From Dehalococcoidia bacterium (lineage in GTDB: Bacteria; Chloroflexota; Dehalococcoidia; Dehalococcoidales; Fen-1064): a stretch of DNA of 37,822 bases. The notes beneath the pieces were generated by a model. It was not told where the DNA came from. It made no database searches and saw nothing but the letters and a program-made list of their open reading frames with translations. The DNA is taken from assembly GCA_011171075.1 (NCBI GenBank), contig DUFD01000036.1, positions 1 through 37,822 on the forward strand, in the 5' to 3' direction. Position numbers and translations under genes: made by a program. Positions 1-7,790 of the stretch are shown one piece after another. Each line of letters begins with the position of its first letter. Positions within the stretch are counted from its first letter, which is position 1.

Positions 1-653
1 ATAGCACGTTTAGCCCTTTGAATCGCCAGCGGGGCTGCTTTGGCCAGCTTCTCGGCCAGTTCTCTGGTAGCGATTTCCAGTTCGTCATGGGGAACGACCA
101 TAGTTACTAGCCCTATGCGCTCGGCTTCCCTGGCATCAATCATGTCACCTGTCCAGATTAGTTCACAGGCTTTGTCTATTCCGACAAGCCTTGGTAGTAA
201 ATGAATGCCTCCTTCAACAGGGAGAAGTCCTCGACGTATATAGACCTCTGTGAACCTGGCGCTATCCGAAGCAATCCTGATGTCACAAGCCATGGCAAGA
301 TCGAGCCCGGCACCTGCGGCAACTCCGTTAACTGCCGCAATTATCGGTTTCTCACATTTCTGCATAAGGACGTGAACTGAGACACGACCGCTGCCCGTTC
401 TACTAGGTCTTTCCTGACTGATTGGACGGTTAGCATTCGCAGCCAGTGACTTAACATCGGCACCAGAGCAAAAGGCACGACCAGCACCGGTGATAATCAG
501 CACTCTCACCGTTTTATCCTTCGAAATATTTTCGATTACTTGGTACATGCTTTCTCGCATACTGGGGCTGAGGGCATTCATTTCATCCGGTCGATTAAGG
601 GTCATGGTGGCGATGCCACCTTCTTCGGCATAGATGATATCCTGATAATCCAT
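1..653 (-). CDS. Enoyl-CoA hydratase/isomerase (crotonase family), 3' end cut by window edge
   Basis: I translated this by hand from the ATG at 653-651, which has a clear ribosome site (AAAGGAG, 8 nt upstream). About 217 residues are visible and the C-terminus lies beyond the left edge. The crotonase signature is complete: the first oxyanion-hole segment GRAFCSGADVKSL near residues 60-70, then AAVNGVAAGAGLDLAMACDI near residues 104-123, and a conserved acidic stretch VEGGIHLLPRLVG further on. The family hydrates trans-2-enoyl-CoA or isomerises acyl-CoA thioesters in the cytosol, usually in beta-oxidation or amino-acid breakdown. The exact substrate cannot be told. It reads away from the SIR2 cassette and marks the chromosomal left flank of that island. 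Confidence 0.9.
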   Translation of the reverse strand, partial: MDYQDIIYAEEGGIATMTLNRPDEMNALSPSMRESMYQVIENISKDKTVRVLIITGAGRAFCSGADVKSLAANANRPISQERPSRTGSGRVSVHVLMQKCEKPIIAAVNGVAAGAGLDLAMACDIRIASDSARFTEVYIRRGLLPVEGGIHLLPRLVGIDKACELIWTGDMIDAREAERIGLVTMVVPHDELEIATRELAEKLAKAAPLAIQRAKRA

Positions 654-990
654 TATCTGAGCTCCTTTTCAGTTGTATCCATATAACTAGATTATGGCGA
701 TTATTGCCCAGTAGAAATCGTCGCTGTGGGAATATAAACCTTGGATATAGTCGTATCTCGCGGGTAGTCAGGCATCTTTTCGCCATTCCACAGACTCTTG
801 CTGAGGCAATGCGAGGCACTATCTACAGACTCTTCGAGCCGATTTACAAATACATTAATCTGAAAAGAGCTGTGATAGGTACCAAACTCTTTATACGAAG
901 GTAAACTATTCGCTACATACTGTCAATGTCAGAATTAAATCAGGCCTAGGTTCACAACGGATTGTTTTTCACACTTTTCGATAGAGACTA

Positions 991-1009
991 GTGCCTGGAA
1001 ACCAGGCAC
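991..1009. repeat. Hairpin, 8-bp perfect stem with AAA loop
   Basis: GTGCCTGG and CCAGGCAC pair perfectly around a three-base loop. Neither side is followed by a T-tract, so it is not a standard intrinsic terminator. It lies in the gap upstream of the SIR2 cassette and its role is unknown. Confidence 0.6.
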
Positions 1010-1069
1010 AAAATTAATGGCTGAAGTGGTCAGCCCGAGAGATATTCCTAAATCGTATTGTTCCTCAGC

Positions 1070-1097
1070 GTATTGTCAATTGTGGTATTGACAATAC
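1070..1097. promoter_or_regulatory. Candidate operator: 11-bp perfect inverted repeat, 6-bp spacer
   Basis: GTATTGTCAAT (1070-1080) and ATTGACAATAC (1087-1097) are perfect reverse complements. The right arm contains the -35 element of the promoter at 1088-1116, so a dimeric repressor bound here would block RNA polymerase. A partial direct copy of the left arm (CGTATTGT) also occurs at about 1054. No regulator gene is obvious in the cassette. Confidence 0.6.
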
Positions 1098-1116
1098 CGT
1101 CTCGAAGTACTACAAT
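1088..1116 (+). promoter_or_regulatory. Sigma-70-type promoter for the SIR2 cassette
   Basis: TTGACA (1088-1093), a 17-nt spacer and TACAAT (1111-1116) give a perfect -35 and a 5/6 -10. Transcription would start near 1123, about 280 nt before the first cassette gene. The -35 lies inside the inverted repeat 1070-1097. Confidence 0.6.
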
Positions 1117-1401
1117 CAACACTCCAGTACAATTCATCTACGTACACAACTTATACCCAGCCATACCCGACCTCTAGAGCGATTAAGTCGGGGGGTGCGT
1201 GGTGGCAGGTTCAAGATTACCAGGATTACCAATAAAATAGCGATAGCTGGTGCCTTTTTCGTATACCATGAATAAAGATTCTGTGTAAATTCAAGGATTG
1301 AAAAACTGGACTCCGAGAGTTTCGCTGACGTTTGCTCTATGACGCTCGTAGAGTACATATAAACAGTCGAAAGCAACGGACGTAGAATTAGGAGGAACTA
1401 T

Positions 1402-2565
1402 ATGGACGTATTACATGCCTCAGTGCTTTCTTCTGGAGATATTCCTGTATCTAAGGTATTTGAGGTACTAAAGAAGAGAAAAGGTATCGGAGATCTAGCT
1501 GAGATCCAAGAGCAGATACTTGCATCAGGGAGACAGCCACTAGATCTTACTACCGCATCCAAGCGTATAGGTACGGCATATCGAAATGAAAAACTTGTTC
1601 TTATCCTTGGTTCTGGTGTATCTAAAGACTACGGTATGCCGACATGGAAAGGTCTACTACAAAAACTCTTGGGGAAGACATTTGAGAGCGAGAGCGCCGA
1701 TCCGGAAAAAGCTTCGTTCATGTCTGAGATGTTTGATATGATTTTTGGGCCAGATCCCCTGATAGCTGCGAGACGTCTGGCTCTTCATTTCACTGAGTTA
1801 GAGAAGGAAAAGCATAAGACACTTTTATTCGAGAACGCTGTGCGTGATATCCTATATGAAGAGGTATCTAACCAGAATCCTACGCCACTCTTCGAAGAAA
1901 TAGTCCAATTCTGCGTCGCCCCTGGCCGAAGCTACAATCTGGATTCGATCGTCTCATACAATTACGATGACCTTCTTGAAACACATCTCAAAAACCTAGG
2001 TGTAAGTGTACCGTTCACGTCGATTTTCTCAGCGGGGCAGAACCCTAAGCCAAATCAACTACCAATCTACCATGTACATGGTTACCTGCTACATTCAGGC
2101 AGGTTGACCAAAGACAATACCATCACTCTCGGTGATGATGCTTACCATTCGCAATATTCGGATGTATACAGGTGGAGTAACCTTGTACAGATTAATAAGT
2201 TCGTAGACTGCAATTGCTTGTTCATCGGCACATCTTTTACTGATCCCAATCAACGTCGTTTACTTGACATAGCTAGGCAACAGAGGGGAACGAATGATAT
2301 TCAGCACTTTCTGATCAAGAAGAGGTATAGCACTATAGACACTGAGAGGGCATTAATCAACATCCTAAATACGAATGATCATACACTTGATGAAAGCGCG
2401 CAAGCCGAATTGGCCATAAACGAGACTGTAGAAGATTTAATTAGCGCAATTCATATGTTTGAGACATATGATGCACACTCATTCAATGTCGAGGTTATTT
2501 GGGTCAACGAATACAGTGATATACCACAGATACTTAAAGAGATTCGGGAGAGCAGTTACGACTAA
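1402..2565 (+). CDS. SIR2-like NAD-binding protein (defence-type sirtuin), cassette gene 1
   Basis: 387 residues, ATG preceded by AGGAGG with 7-nt spacing. A Rossmann-type NAD site is visible: LILGSGVS near residues 68-74, SYNYDDLLE with the family's catalytic Asn at 187 and Asp at 189, HVHGYL with the expected general-base His at about 226, and GTSFTDPN at 276-283. This is the SIR2_2-like branch found in prokaryotic defence proteins, many of which hydrolyse NAD+ (DSR, ThsA and SIR2-pAgo types), rather than the protein-deacetylase branch; no zinc-binding CxxC pairs are seen. The roughly 60 N-terminal residues before the Rossmann fold and about 80 C-terminal residues are unassigned and may sense or bind partners. 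The gene is followed 39 nt later by the EEP nuclease gene on the same strand. Confidence 0.85.
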   Translation: MDVLHASVLSSGDIPVSKVFEVLKKRKGIGDLAEIQEQILASGRQPLDLTTASKRIGTAYRNEKLVLILGSGVSKDYGMPTWKGLLQKLLGKTFESESADPEKASFMSEMFDMIFGPDPLIAARRLALHFTELEKEKHKTLLFENAVRDILYEEVSNQNPTPLFEEIVQFCVAPGRSYNLDSIVSYNYDDLLETHLKNLGVSVPFTSIFSAGQNPKPNQLPIYHVHGYLLHSGRLTKDNTITLGDDAYHSQYSDVYRWSNLVQINKFVDCNCLFIGTSFTDPNQRRLLDIARQQRGTNDIQHFLIKKRYSTIDTERALINILNTNDHTLDESAQAELAINETVEDLISAIHMFETYDAHSFNVEVIWVNEYSDIPQILKEIRESSYD

Positions 2566-2604
2566 TACAAATGACGAGAGTACACTATAAAGGGAGGTGT
2601 AAGA

Positions 2605-3570
2605 GTGCCTGATTACGTATTGATGACGTACAACATCAAGTGGATGAACAAGATGTTTCAGTCTGGTCAGATTAAGAACAGCAAGCGGGAACAAGCTGAG
2701 TCTATCGCTGAAGTTATCATGAGAATCCACCCCCATATCCTCGGAATCTGCGAAGCAGCCAACGAGAAAACTGAACACGATCACTTTATACAGCAATATC
2801 TCAACAATGACTATTCTGTCTGCATGGGCACAAGCCGGGGAGGGCAGAATCTCGTTTTTTACTATAGAGACCCAGTTAAAGAAGTATCCGTGGATTCATC
2901 AATTTCTAACTACAACCCATGGACAACCGATATCAATAATGATGGTTTAGATGAACGCTACAAGTGGGAAAGGAAGCCTCTTGAGGCAGTCTTCAGGCTT
3001 GGGCAAAATGGCCCTACGATCAGAACCATTCTTGTACATACTAAGTCCAAGATCGTTGCGTCTGTAGTGGACTTCCACAATTTCCAAAAAATAGCTTTGG
3101 CTAACCGAAAGAAATTGGTAGCTCAAGCGATGCATCTCCGCTCCCGTGTCGATACTCTCATTGCACCGAACGACTCCCTTCCAATTGTTATCTTAGGTGA
3201 CATGAATGATGGTCCCGGTCTGGATCCTTACGAGAAAACCGTTGGCCTCAGCTTTGTTGAGACCGTAATTGGTTCAGTCTTCGAACCGAATGGGATATTC
3301 CACGATGTACTCTATTGGATGAAAAGGGACAACAGTGCAGCAGTCAGAAAACAGCTTTGGACGACTGATTTTGAAGACCCCATAGTATCTACTTCGTTCG
3401 GCGGGAAGCATCGTGTATGGCTTGACCATATCCTCGTTTCTCCGGACATGCTTCAAGCCAACAATCAAGTTCATTATAAAATGGATTCGGGCAGGATAGG
3501 AGATAAAGATGCTATAGCCAAAAAAGCATCCGATCATTATCCTGTTTACTGTACAATACAGACCATCTAA
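2605..3570 (+). CDS. EEP-fold (endonuclease/exonuclease/phosphatase) enzyme, cassette gene 2
   Basis: 321 residues from a GTG start with an AGGGAGGTG ribosome site. The catalytic set of the exonuclease III/DNase I superfamily is complete: YNIKWM with Asn10, ILGICEAAN with metal-binding Glu50, VILGDMND with Asp199 and Asn201, WLDHILVS with its conserved Asp-His, and terminal SDHYPV with Asp310-His311. The family cleaves phosphodiesters in DNA, RNA, nucleotides or inositol lipids with Mg2+. There is no signal peptide, so it is probably cytosolic. Its position between a SIR2 gene and an AdoHcy-hydrolase-like gene suggests an effector or second-messenger-cleaving role, but the substrate cannot be read from sequence. 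Confidence 0.85.
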   Translation: MPDYVLMTYNIKWMNKMFQSGQIKNSKREQAESIAEVIMRIHPHILGICEAANEKTEHDHFIQQYLNNDYSVCMGTSRGGQNLVFYYRDPVKEVSVDSSISNYNPWTTDINNDGLDERYKWERKPLEAVFRLGQNGPTIRTILVHTKSKIVASVVDFHNFQKIALANRKKLVAQAMHLRSRVDTLIAPNDSLPIVILGDMNDGPGLDPYEKTVGLSFVETVIGSVFEPNGIFHDVLYWMKRDNSAAVRKQLWTTDFEDPIVSTSFGGKHRVWLDHILVSPDMLQANNQVHYKMDSGRIGDKDAIAKKASDHYPVYCTIQTI

Positions 3571-3661
3571 CCGAATTAGCCATGGTTGTTATTGAGTGAA
3601 TCACTGTGATATTACCTGGTAACTCGGCTCTATTTATTTGGATTAACGGAAAAGATAAACT

Positions 3662-5002
3662 GTGACTGACCAAGCAGTAATACAGAGAGCCCTGAAGCGA
3701 TTCAGTAGTTGTGAACTCGCCGAGGATATTCCAGACACATTACCACTCGTGGATGAACTCTGTAACTGCAGGGTGACTGACGATATATTCGCAGATATGG
3801 ATGTTGTCTTCATTCAACACCACCTTGGCCCGTTCATACCGCGGCTGCGAGCGACGTTGAACCGTGGATTGGAACCATCCAGGTGTTGGTTCGTGGATAT
3901 ACCGTATTCCACCAACGAATCCGTCCGTAAAGCGCTACTGGGATTAGGTTTTTCTGACAAACACATTAGTGATCCCTTCAACGACCCGATTGCCCAATAT
4001 TCCAGAAATCAGCTTGACAGAGTAGCTCGAGTCTTGAGGATACTGGCAAATCAAGATAACAAAAAGAGGCTGCTTGTTGTGGACGACGGTGCTTACTTCA
4101 TTCGAACATTGATCTATCTACTGGCTACAGATGCAGGATTGGTAAGGAGTTTCAGGGAACGCGGTACATATCTGGTTGAACAAACAACTCGAGGACATCG
4201 TTACCTCGAAACAGAAATGGGAAAAGATTTACTAAGAACCCTCAATATCCCAGCAGTAAGTGTAGCACGCAGTCATACAAAGTACAGCTTGGAATCCCGT
4301 TTCATTGGTGTAGCTGTATCGCGGGGATTTATTCGAGCCCTGAGACAAAGCGGTAGGTTAACCAAGGGCCTCGGACGTGTTCTGGTAATTGGGTTTGGGC
4401 CTGTAGGTAAATCAACCACAGAGCAGTTGTCGAGGCTCGAACACGAAGGATTAATTGAGGTATATGACAAAGAATGGAAGATTTTGCAGGGTGAGATTCA
4501 AAGAGACGGCAAAGCCATTGCGTTACAGTCGTTTCCGGACAAAGGCTATTACGATTCTATTTTTGGTTGTACCGGATACACCTCTTTCCCCGTTGAAAAA
4601 GTTGGAATATTGTCTAACGACGCTGTTCTAGTGAGCGGTTCATCTGCCGCGATAGAGTTCAACCGGGAGCAATTCGTCGACCTTGCATGTGAGTCAGAAT
4701 CCGACGACTTCTTTGTTATTGAACCAGAGAAGACAAGGAGTCGTGGTATCCATGCAACGATTAAAATGCAAAAGGGAAACAAAAAATTTTCATTTCTCAA
4801 TGCAGGCTTTCCAGCCAATTTCGATGGAAGCTTGGAATGCCTCCCAGCTTTAATCATACAGATAACGCACGGTTTATTACTGGCTGCATCGCAGGAAGCA
4901 TTACATAGTAGTCCCGGTTTTCATAGATTGAACCGGTATGATGATGATTGGCTTCATCAACGGGGTATGTATTGGATCAAACAATATGCATTGGCAGCCT
5001 GA
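3662..5002 (+). CDS. S-adenosylhomocysteine hydrolase-like NAD-binding protein, cassette gene 3
   Basis: 446 residues from GTG 3662; the ribosome site is weak. The layout follows AdoHcy hydrolase: LLVVDDGAYF near 137-146 (family: DDGG), LVEQTTRGHRYLE near 171-183 (family: EETTTG), SHTKYSLESRFIG at about 204-216 (family: VTKSKFDNxYG), then the NAD-binding RVLVIGFGPVGKS at 239-251. Identity is low, and the spacing and residues of the catalytic Lys/Asp/Asn block differ, so it may have lost or changed the hydrolase activity. Housekeeping AdoHcy hydrolase recycles S-adenosylhomocysteine with bound NAD+. A copy among SIR2 and nuclease genes more likely acts as an NAD- or nucleoside-linked sensor or modifier. 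The first 120 residues are a substrate-domain-like region without clear motifs. Confidence 0.7.
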   Translation: MTDQAVIQRALKRFSSCELAEDIPDTLPLVDELCNCRVTDDIFADMDVVFIQHHLGPFIPRLRATLNRGLEPSRCWFVDIPYSTNESVRKALLGLGFSDKHISDPFNDPIAQYSRNQLDRVARVLRILANQDNKKRLLVVDDGAYFIRTLIYLLATDAGLVRSFRERGTYLVEQTTRGHRYLETEMGKDLLRTLNIPAVSVARSHTKYSLESRFIGVAVSRGFIRALRQSGRLTKGLGRVLVIGFGPVGKSTTEQLSRLEHEGLIEVYDKEWKILQGEIQRDGKAIALQSFPDKGYYDSIFGCTGYTSFPVEKVGILSNDAVLVSGSSAAIEFNREQFVDLACESESDDFFVIEPEKTRSRGIHATIKMQKGNKKFSFLNAGFPANFDGSLECLPALIIQITHGLLLAASQEALHSSPGFHRLNRYDDDWLHQRGMYWIKQYALAA

Positions 5003-5056
5003 TAGTCTCTGATAAGTACAGTGGTAATAATATTGCTTTAGTAAGGAGGTCGGAAA

Positions 5057-5857
5057 ATGCCTAGACTACAAGGTACAGCAATGAAAGAACTAGTGGAAGG
5101 AGGGAAGCTGAAGAGGGCGGATATACTGTTATCCCGTACCAAGCGTAGCCTCTTGGGATTTCTCATTAGATTCGGTACCAATAGCTACTGGAACCATGCT
5201 TTCATGATCTACGTGCTCAGGAGTCCAGAACAGGGATACAACACCACCTTCATCATTGAGTCAGGAGGGGCTGGTATCGATATCCACAATATATCCCACT
5301 ACTTCGAAAGACCAGACAAATACGATGTTGCCGTAAAGCGATACGAAGCGGACTGGTTTCAGGACGATGTTGGGCAAGGTGGCTCTCGTTATCAGAGGAA
5401 GGTGCGTGGTTTTGCTCTCTCGGAGATAGATGACAAGTACGATCACAAGTTGATAATAACAATTGCCCGGAGATTCATAAGGCAGGTAATCCTAGGGTTC
5501 ATGTTCCCGCTGCAGAGAAGAAAGAAAGACCCGTCGCAACGCAAGGTGATGGTACAGAAGGTAGCAGGCTTTAATGTCAATGCCTATATCTGTAGTGGAT
5601 TCGTTCAATGGGCATATTACAACGGTGTCGGTCAAGCCCTTAAAGAAGACAACCTGGATGATAGCAGACTTCAGGAGGTGATCTTTAATCCGCGTTTTCC
5701 TTCTCCTGACTTGACTCCAGAAAACGGTCTACTTGCCACTACTCCTGCAGACTTGGCCAACAGTGATAAATTGTCCTGGAAGTACATCATCAAGGGTGGC
5801 AAGGTTTGGGAAGTTGCAGCTAAAGAAGAGGTTGATACGATCTTGAGTTCGAGCTAA
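5057..5857 (+). CDS. Permuted papain-like (YiiX/NlpC-P60-like) cysteine enzyme, cassette gene 4
   Basis: 266 residues, ATG 5057 with strong AAGGAGG. The circularly permuted papain-like order is visible: ADILLSR near 21-27, WNHAFMIYV with the likely catalytic His47, FIIESGGAGI with Glu68, and late YICSGFVQWAYY with the likely nucleophile Cys179. In this superfamily the His precedes the Cys, as here. Members cleave peptides, amides or lipid esters. There is no signal peptide, though a basic/hydrophobic stretch near 138-155 could touch membrane. It is followed 39 nt later by a membrane protein gene, so the two may work as a pair. The substrate is unknown. Confidence 0.75.
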   Translation: MPRLQGTAMKELVEGGKLKRADILLSRTKRSLLGFLIRFGTNSYWNHAFMIYVLRSPEQGYNTTFIIESGGAGIDIHNISHYFERPDKYDVAVKRYEADWFQDDVGQGGSRYQRKVRGFALSEIDDKYDHKLIITIARRFIRQVILGFMFPLQRRKKDPSQRKVMVQKVAGFNVNAYICSGFVQWAYYNGVGQALKEDNLDDSRLQEVIFNPRFPSPDLTPENGLLATTPADLANSDKLSWKYIIKGGKVWEVAAKEEVDTILSSS

Positions 5858-5896
5858 TAGCTAAAGAGCAACATATAAACATATAGGAGAAGAAAC

Positions 5897-6499
5897 ATGG
5901 CTGAAAACCGCAAAACCGATAATACTACACAGGAAAGCCCGGTAGGCAATCGCTGGGTTGGTCGGAATGGTATAATAATCCTCGGCGTCTACCTCGTGAT
6001 ACTATCTGTGGTTCTCGTCTTAGGTATTATTCAACTCTGGCCTCCTCCGCCCGAAGCAAGTGATACTTCTCAGGCAGATGCAGGAGCGGCATTCATATTC
6101 TGGACTCTATCGATATCGGCAGAGGCTCACATGATTCTCCTTGTAACACTGGCTAGTGCCCTTGGTACTCAGGCACATGCAATTCGGTCTCTGTACTGGT
6201 ATGTTGGCAACAGACGACTCATATTTAGTTGGATAATGAAGTATATTTTAATGCCGTTCGGCGGGATAGCTCTTGGCCTTGCTTTCTATTTTGTGATTAG
6301 AGGTGGTTTCTTCGCAGCCGGAACAGATGTTCTAGATCTCAGCCCATATGGTTTTATGGCAATGGCTTTCCTGGTTGGGATGTTTAGTGAACAGGCAGTG
6401 GCGAGGCTCAAGAGAGTGGCAGAAGCCTTTTTTGCCAGAGCCGAAGTCGGTCGTGATTCATCTCCTCCAGCACAGACAAACTCTAGTAACAATGGCTAG
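5897..6499 (+). CDS. Four-helix membrane protein, cassette gene 5
   Basis: 200 residues, ATG 5897 with AGGAGAAG. I see four hydrophobic helices, at about 24-48, 65-90, 113-140 and 155-172, and a short C-terminal cytosolic tail that begins with the amphipathic segment EQAVARLKRVAEAFF. There are no enzymatic motifs. Small multi-helix membrane proteins often serve as membrane-perturbing effectors in abortive-infection systems, and this one could do the same or anchor the neighbouring enzymes. I do not recognise a named family. Confidence 0.75.
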   Translation: MAENRKTDNTTQESPVGNRWVGRNGIIILGVYLVILSVVLVLGIIQLWPPPPEASDTSQADAGAAFIFWTLSISAEAHMILLVTLASALGTQAHAIRSLYWYVGNRRLIFSWIMKYILMPFGGIALGLAFYFVIRGGFFAAGTDVLDLSPYGFMAMAFLVGMFSEQAVARLKRVAEAFFARAEVGRDSSPPAQTNSSNNG

Positions 6500-6584
6500 T
6501 GTTTCAATACCTGATTTTGAGGAAATTATTATTGGTTTCGCCGGTGATAATTGTATTACTGAGAAGATTCTCAGTATCGTGTGA
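6492..6584 (+). CDS. Possible 30-residue ORF overlapping the membrane-protein gene end
   Basis: The ATG at 6492 overlaps the stop region of the preceding gene, in a layout that would allow coupled translation, and the frame runs 30 residues (MASVSIPDFEEIIIGF...) to TGA 6582-6584. It has no ribosome site of its own and no recognisable domain. The acidic/hydrophobic composition is protein-like, but the length gives little statistical support. It ends just after a perfect inverted repeat (6557-6576). Confidence 0.2.
   Translation: MASVSIPDFEEIIIGFAGDNCITEKILSIV
6557..6576. repeat. Perfect 9-bp inverted repeat between cassette genes 5 and 6
   Basis: TACTGAGAA and TTCTCAGTA flank a GA centre. 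There is no following T-tract, so it is more likely an operator or RNA processing hairpin than a terminator. It lies in the 220-nt gap before the second SIR2 gene, the longest gap in the cassette, which may therefore carry a separate promoter. Confidence 0.45.
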
Positions 6585-6719
6585 GGGAGCACGTTTATTA
6601 TTTCTTGTGGAAATCGATAGAGAGCTACCACACAGGTAATCTGAAGGGATATTTGAGATAGGTTAGTCGTCACCGAATAACACATCCCATGATAACTGCA
6701 ATATGGGAGGGAGAACACT

Positions 6720-7790
6720 ATGAACTCAATACTAAATGAAGAGAGGAAGAAAGACTTACGGAGTACTTACGTTCAGGCACCTAAGTTCGGATTGGTACTC
6801 GGCGCTGGTGTAACTGCCAACTCAGGTGTACCTACGTATGATGAATTAGCACTCCGTCTTCTTGAGCGTGCATCTCATGAGAAAGGTTTCTCGGGTTCCC
6901 CGGGTTGGGTGCGCACATTTGTTCAGAACCAGAGAGAACTCCTAGCCAAAAAGGACCGTAAAACAGTACCACCGGATGAAGTTGTACTGTTTACGCGTGC
7001 ACATCTTGGAGCAGACGAAAAGCTCCTGCGCAAACTCACTAAACAAGTACTTTATAAGAACGTAGCAGCTAGAAGAACTGTAGGTAGAGATGCTTTCAGA
7101 AACAACACTACACTCGATGCTATTCTCACCTTTTGTGCAGCCCGGCCCGATACAGTAATTGCTCCAGCTTCCAAATATGAAATTGAGGTGAACGATAGGA
7201 TTGGAGGAATTCTTACGACAAACTATGATAATTTACTGGAAGGTGCTTTCCATACGAAGTACCGGCGTAATCTACTAAAACCCGTCGGTCGCCCCGGTGC
7301 ACGAGAATTCATACGTGGTAGGCGGCTAATCCCTGTTTATCATATCCATGGTTACGTGGGCTACAGAGAACCTGTGGATCTTGATAATTTGCCAAGAACG
7401 TCAGACGTAGTGATTGCTGAGGATGATTACTTTGAGATCTTCTATGATCCTCTAGGCTTCGGTAATTACATCGCGATGAGTTTCTTCCGCCGCTTCCCAT
7501 GTTTGTTCATTGGTTCCGGTCTGGGTGACAAGAACCTGCGTAGATTCCTATTCCACCTCACCAAAGATATAGGTGAAACTGCTACTCACCAAAGAAAGTT
7601 TGCGATCTTGAAATCATCAGAAACGGTTGATGATGAATTCACAGATAAGATCCTCCTGTCATACGGTATCGAGACCATATGGATCTCTAAATATGATGAG
7701 ATTGAAGGAATCCTGCAGAATCTGTATACGTCGGTTGGTGGTGTCAAGAGAACAGATTGGGATTTTGTAGCTGGATATAGGTGGGGTTAA
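6720..7790 (+). CDS. Second, divergent SIR2-like protein, cassette gene 6
   Basis: 356 residues, ATG 6720 with GGGAGGGAG. Motifs in order are LVLGAGVTANSGVPTYDEL at 25-43 (NAD-binding glycine motif), GILTTNYDNLLE with catalytic Asn168 and Asp170, VYHIHGYVG with the likely catalytic His210, and CLFIGSGLGDKNLRR at 261-275. Like gene 1 it belongs to the SIR2_2-like group and lacks zinc Cys pairs. Apart from the NAD-site motifs it resembles gene 1 little, and it starts almost at the Rossmann fold, without gene 1's long N-terminal extension. The two may therefore differ in role, for example effector and regulator. Reading past its TAA, the same frame stays open for 23 more codons. Confidence 0.85.
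   Translation: MNSILNEERKKDLRSTYVQAPKFGLVLGAGVTANSGVPTYDELALRLLERASHEKGFSGSPGWVRTFVQNQRELLAKKDRKTVPPDEVVLFTRAHLGADEKLLRKLTKQVLYKNVAARRTVGRDAFRNNTTLDAILTFCAARPDTVIAPASKYEIEVNDRIGGILTTNYDNLLEGAFHTKYRRNLLKPVGRPGAREFIRGRRLIPVYHIHGYVGYREPVDLDNLPRTSDVVIAEDDYFEIFYDPLGFGNYIAMSFFRRFPCLFIGSGLGDKNLRRFLFHLTKDIGETATHQRKFAILKSSETVDDEFTDKILLSYGIETIWISKYDEIEGILQNLYTSVGGVKRTDWDFVAGYRWG

Larger units (their letters stand above)
654..1401. other. 748-bp gap between the hydratase gene and the SIR2 cassette
   Basis: No convincing gene is present. Short open frames occur on both strands, but they lack ribosome sites and recognisable motifs. The gap holds a small hairpin (991-1009), a long perfect inverted repeat (1070-1097) and a good sigma-70-type promoter (1088-1116) pointing to the SIR2 cassette. 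That leaves a leader of about 280 nt before the first gene, in which I see no further clear structure. Confidence 0.6.

Noticed and set aside
704-904. 66-codon plus-strand frame upstream of the island
   Set aside because: Arg/Ile-rich random-looking sequence and no ribosome site.
1134-1376. 80-codon minus-strand frame with one hydrophobic stretch, divergent from the SIR2 cassette
   Set aside because: No ribosome site, no homology-like motif, and it covers the presumed leader of the cassette.
3600-3610. Short palindrome ATCACTGTGAT between the EEP and AdoHcy-hydrolase-like genes
   Set aside because: An 11-bp palindrome is too short to support as an operator without a second copy or an obvious promoter.
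1402-7790. Assignment of the cassette to Thoeris or CBASS
   Set aside because: There is no TIR-domain ThsB and no CD-NTase, and SIR2 proteins alone are not diagnostic.
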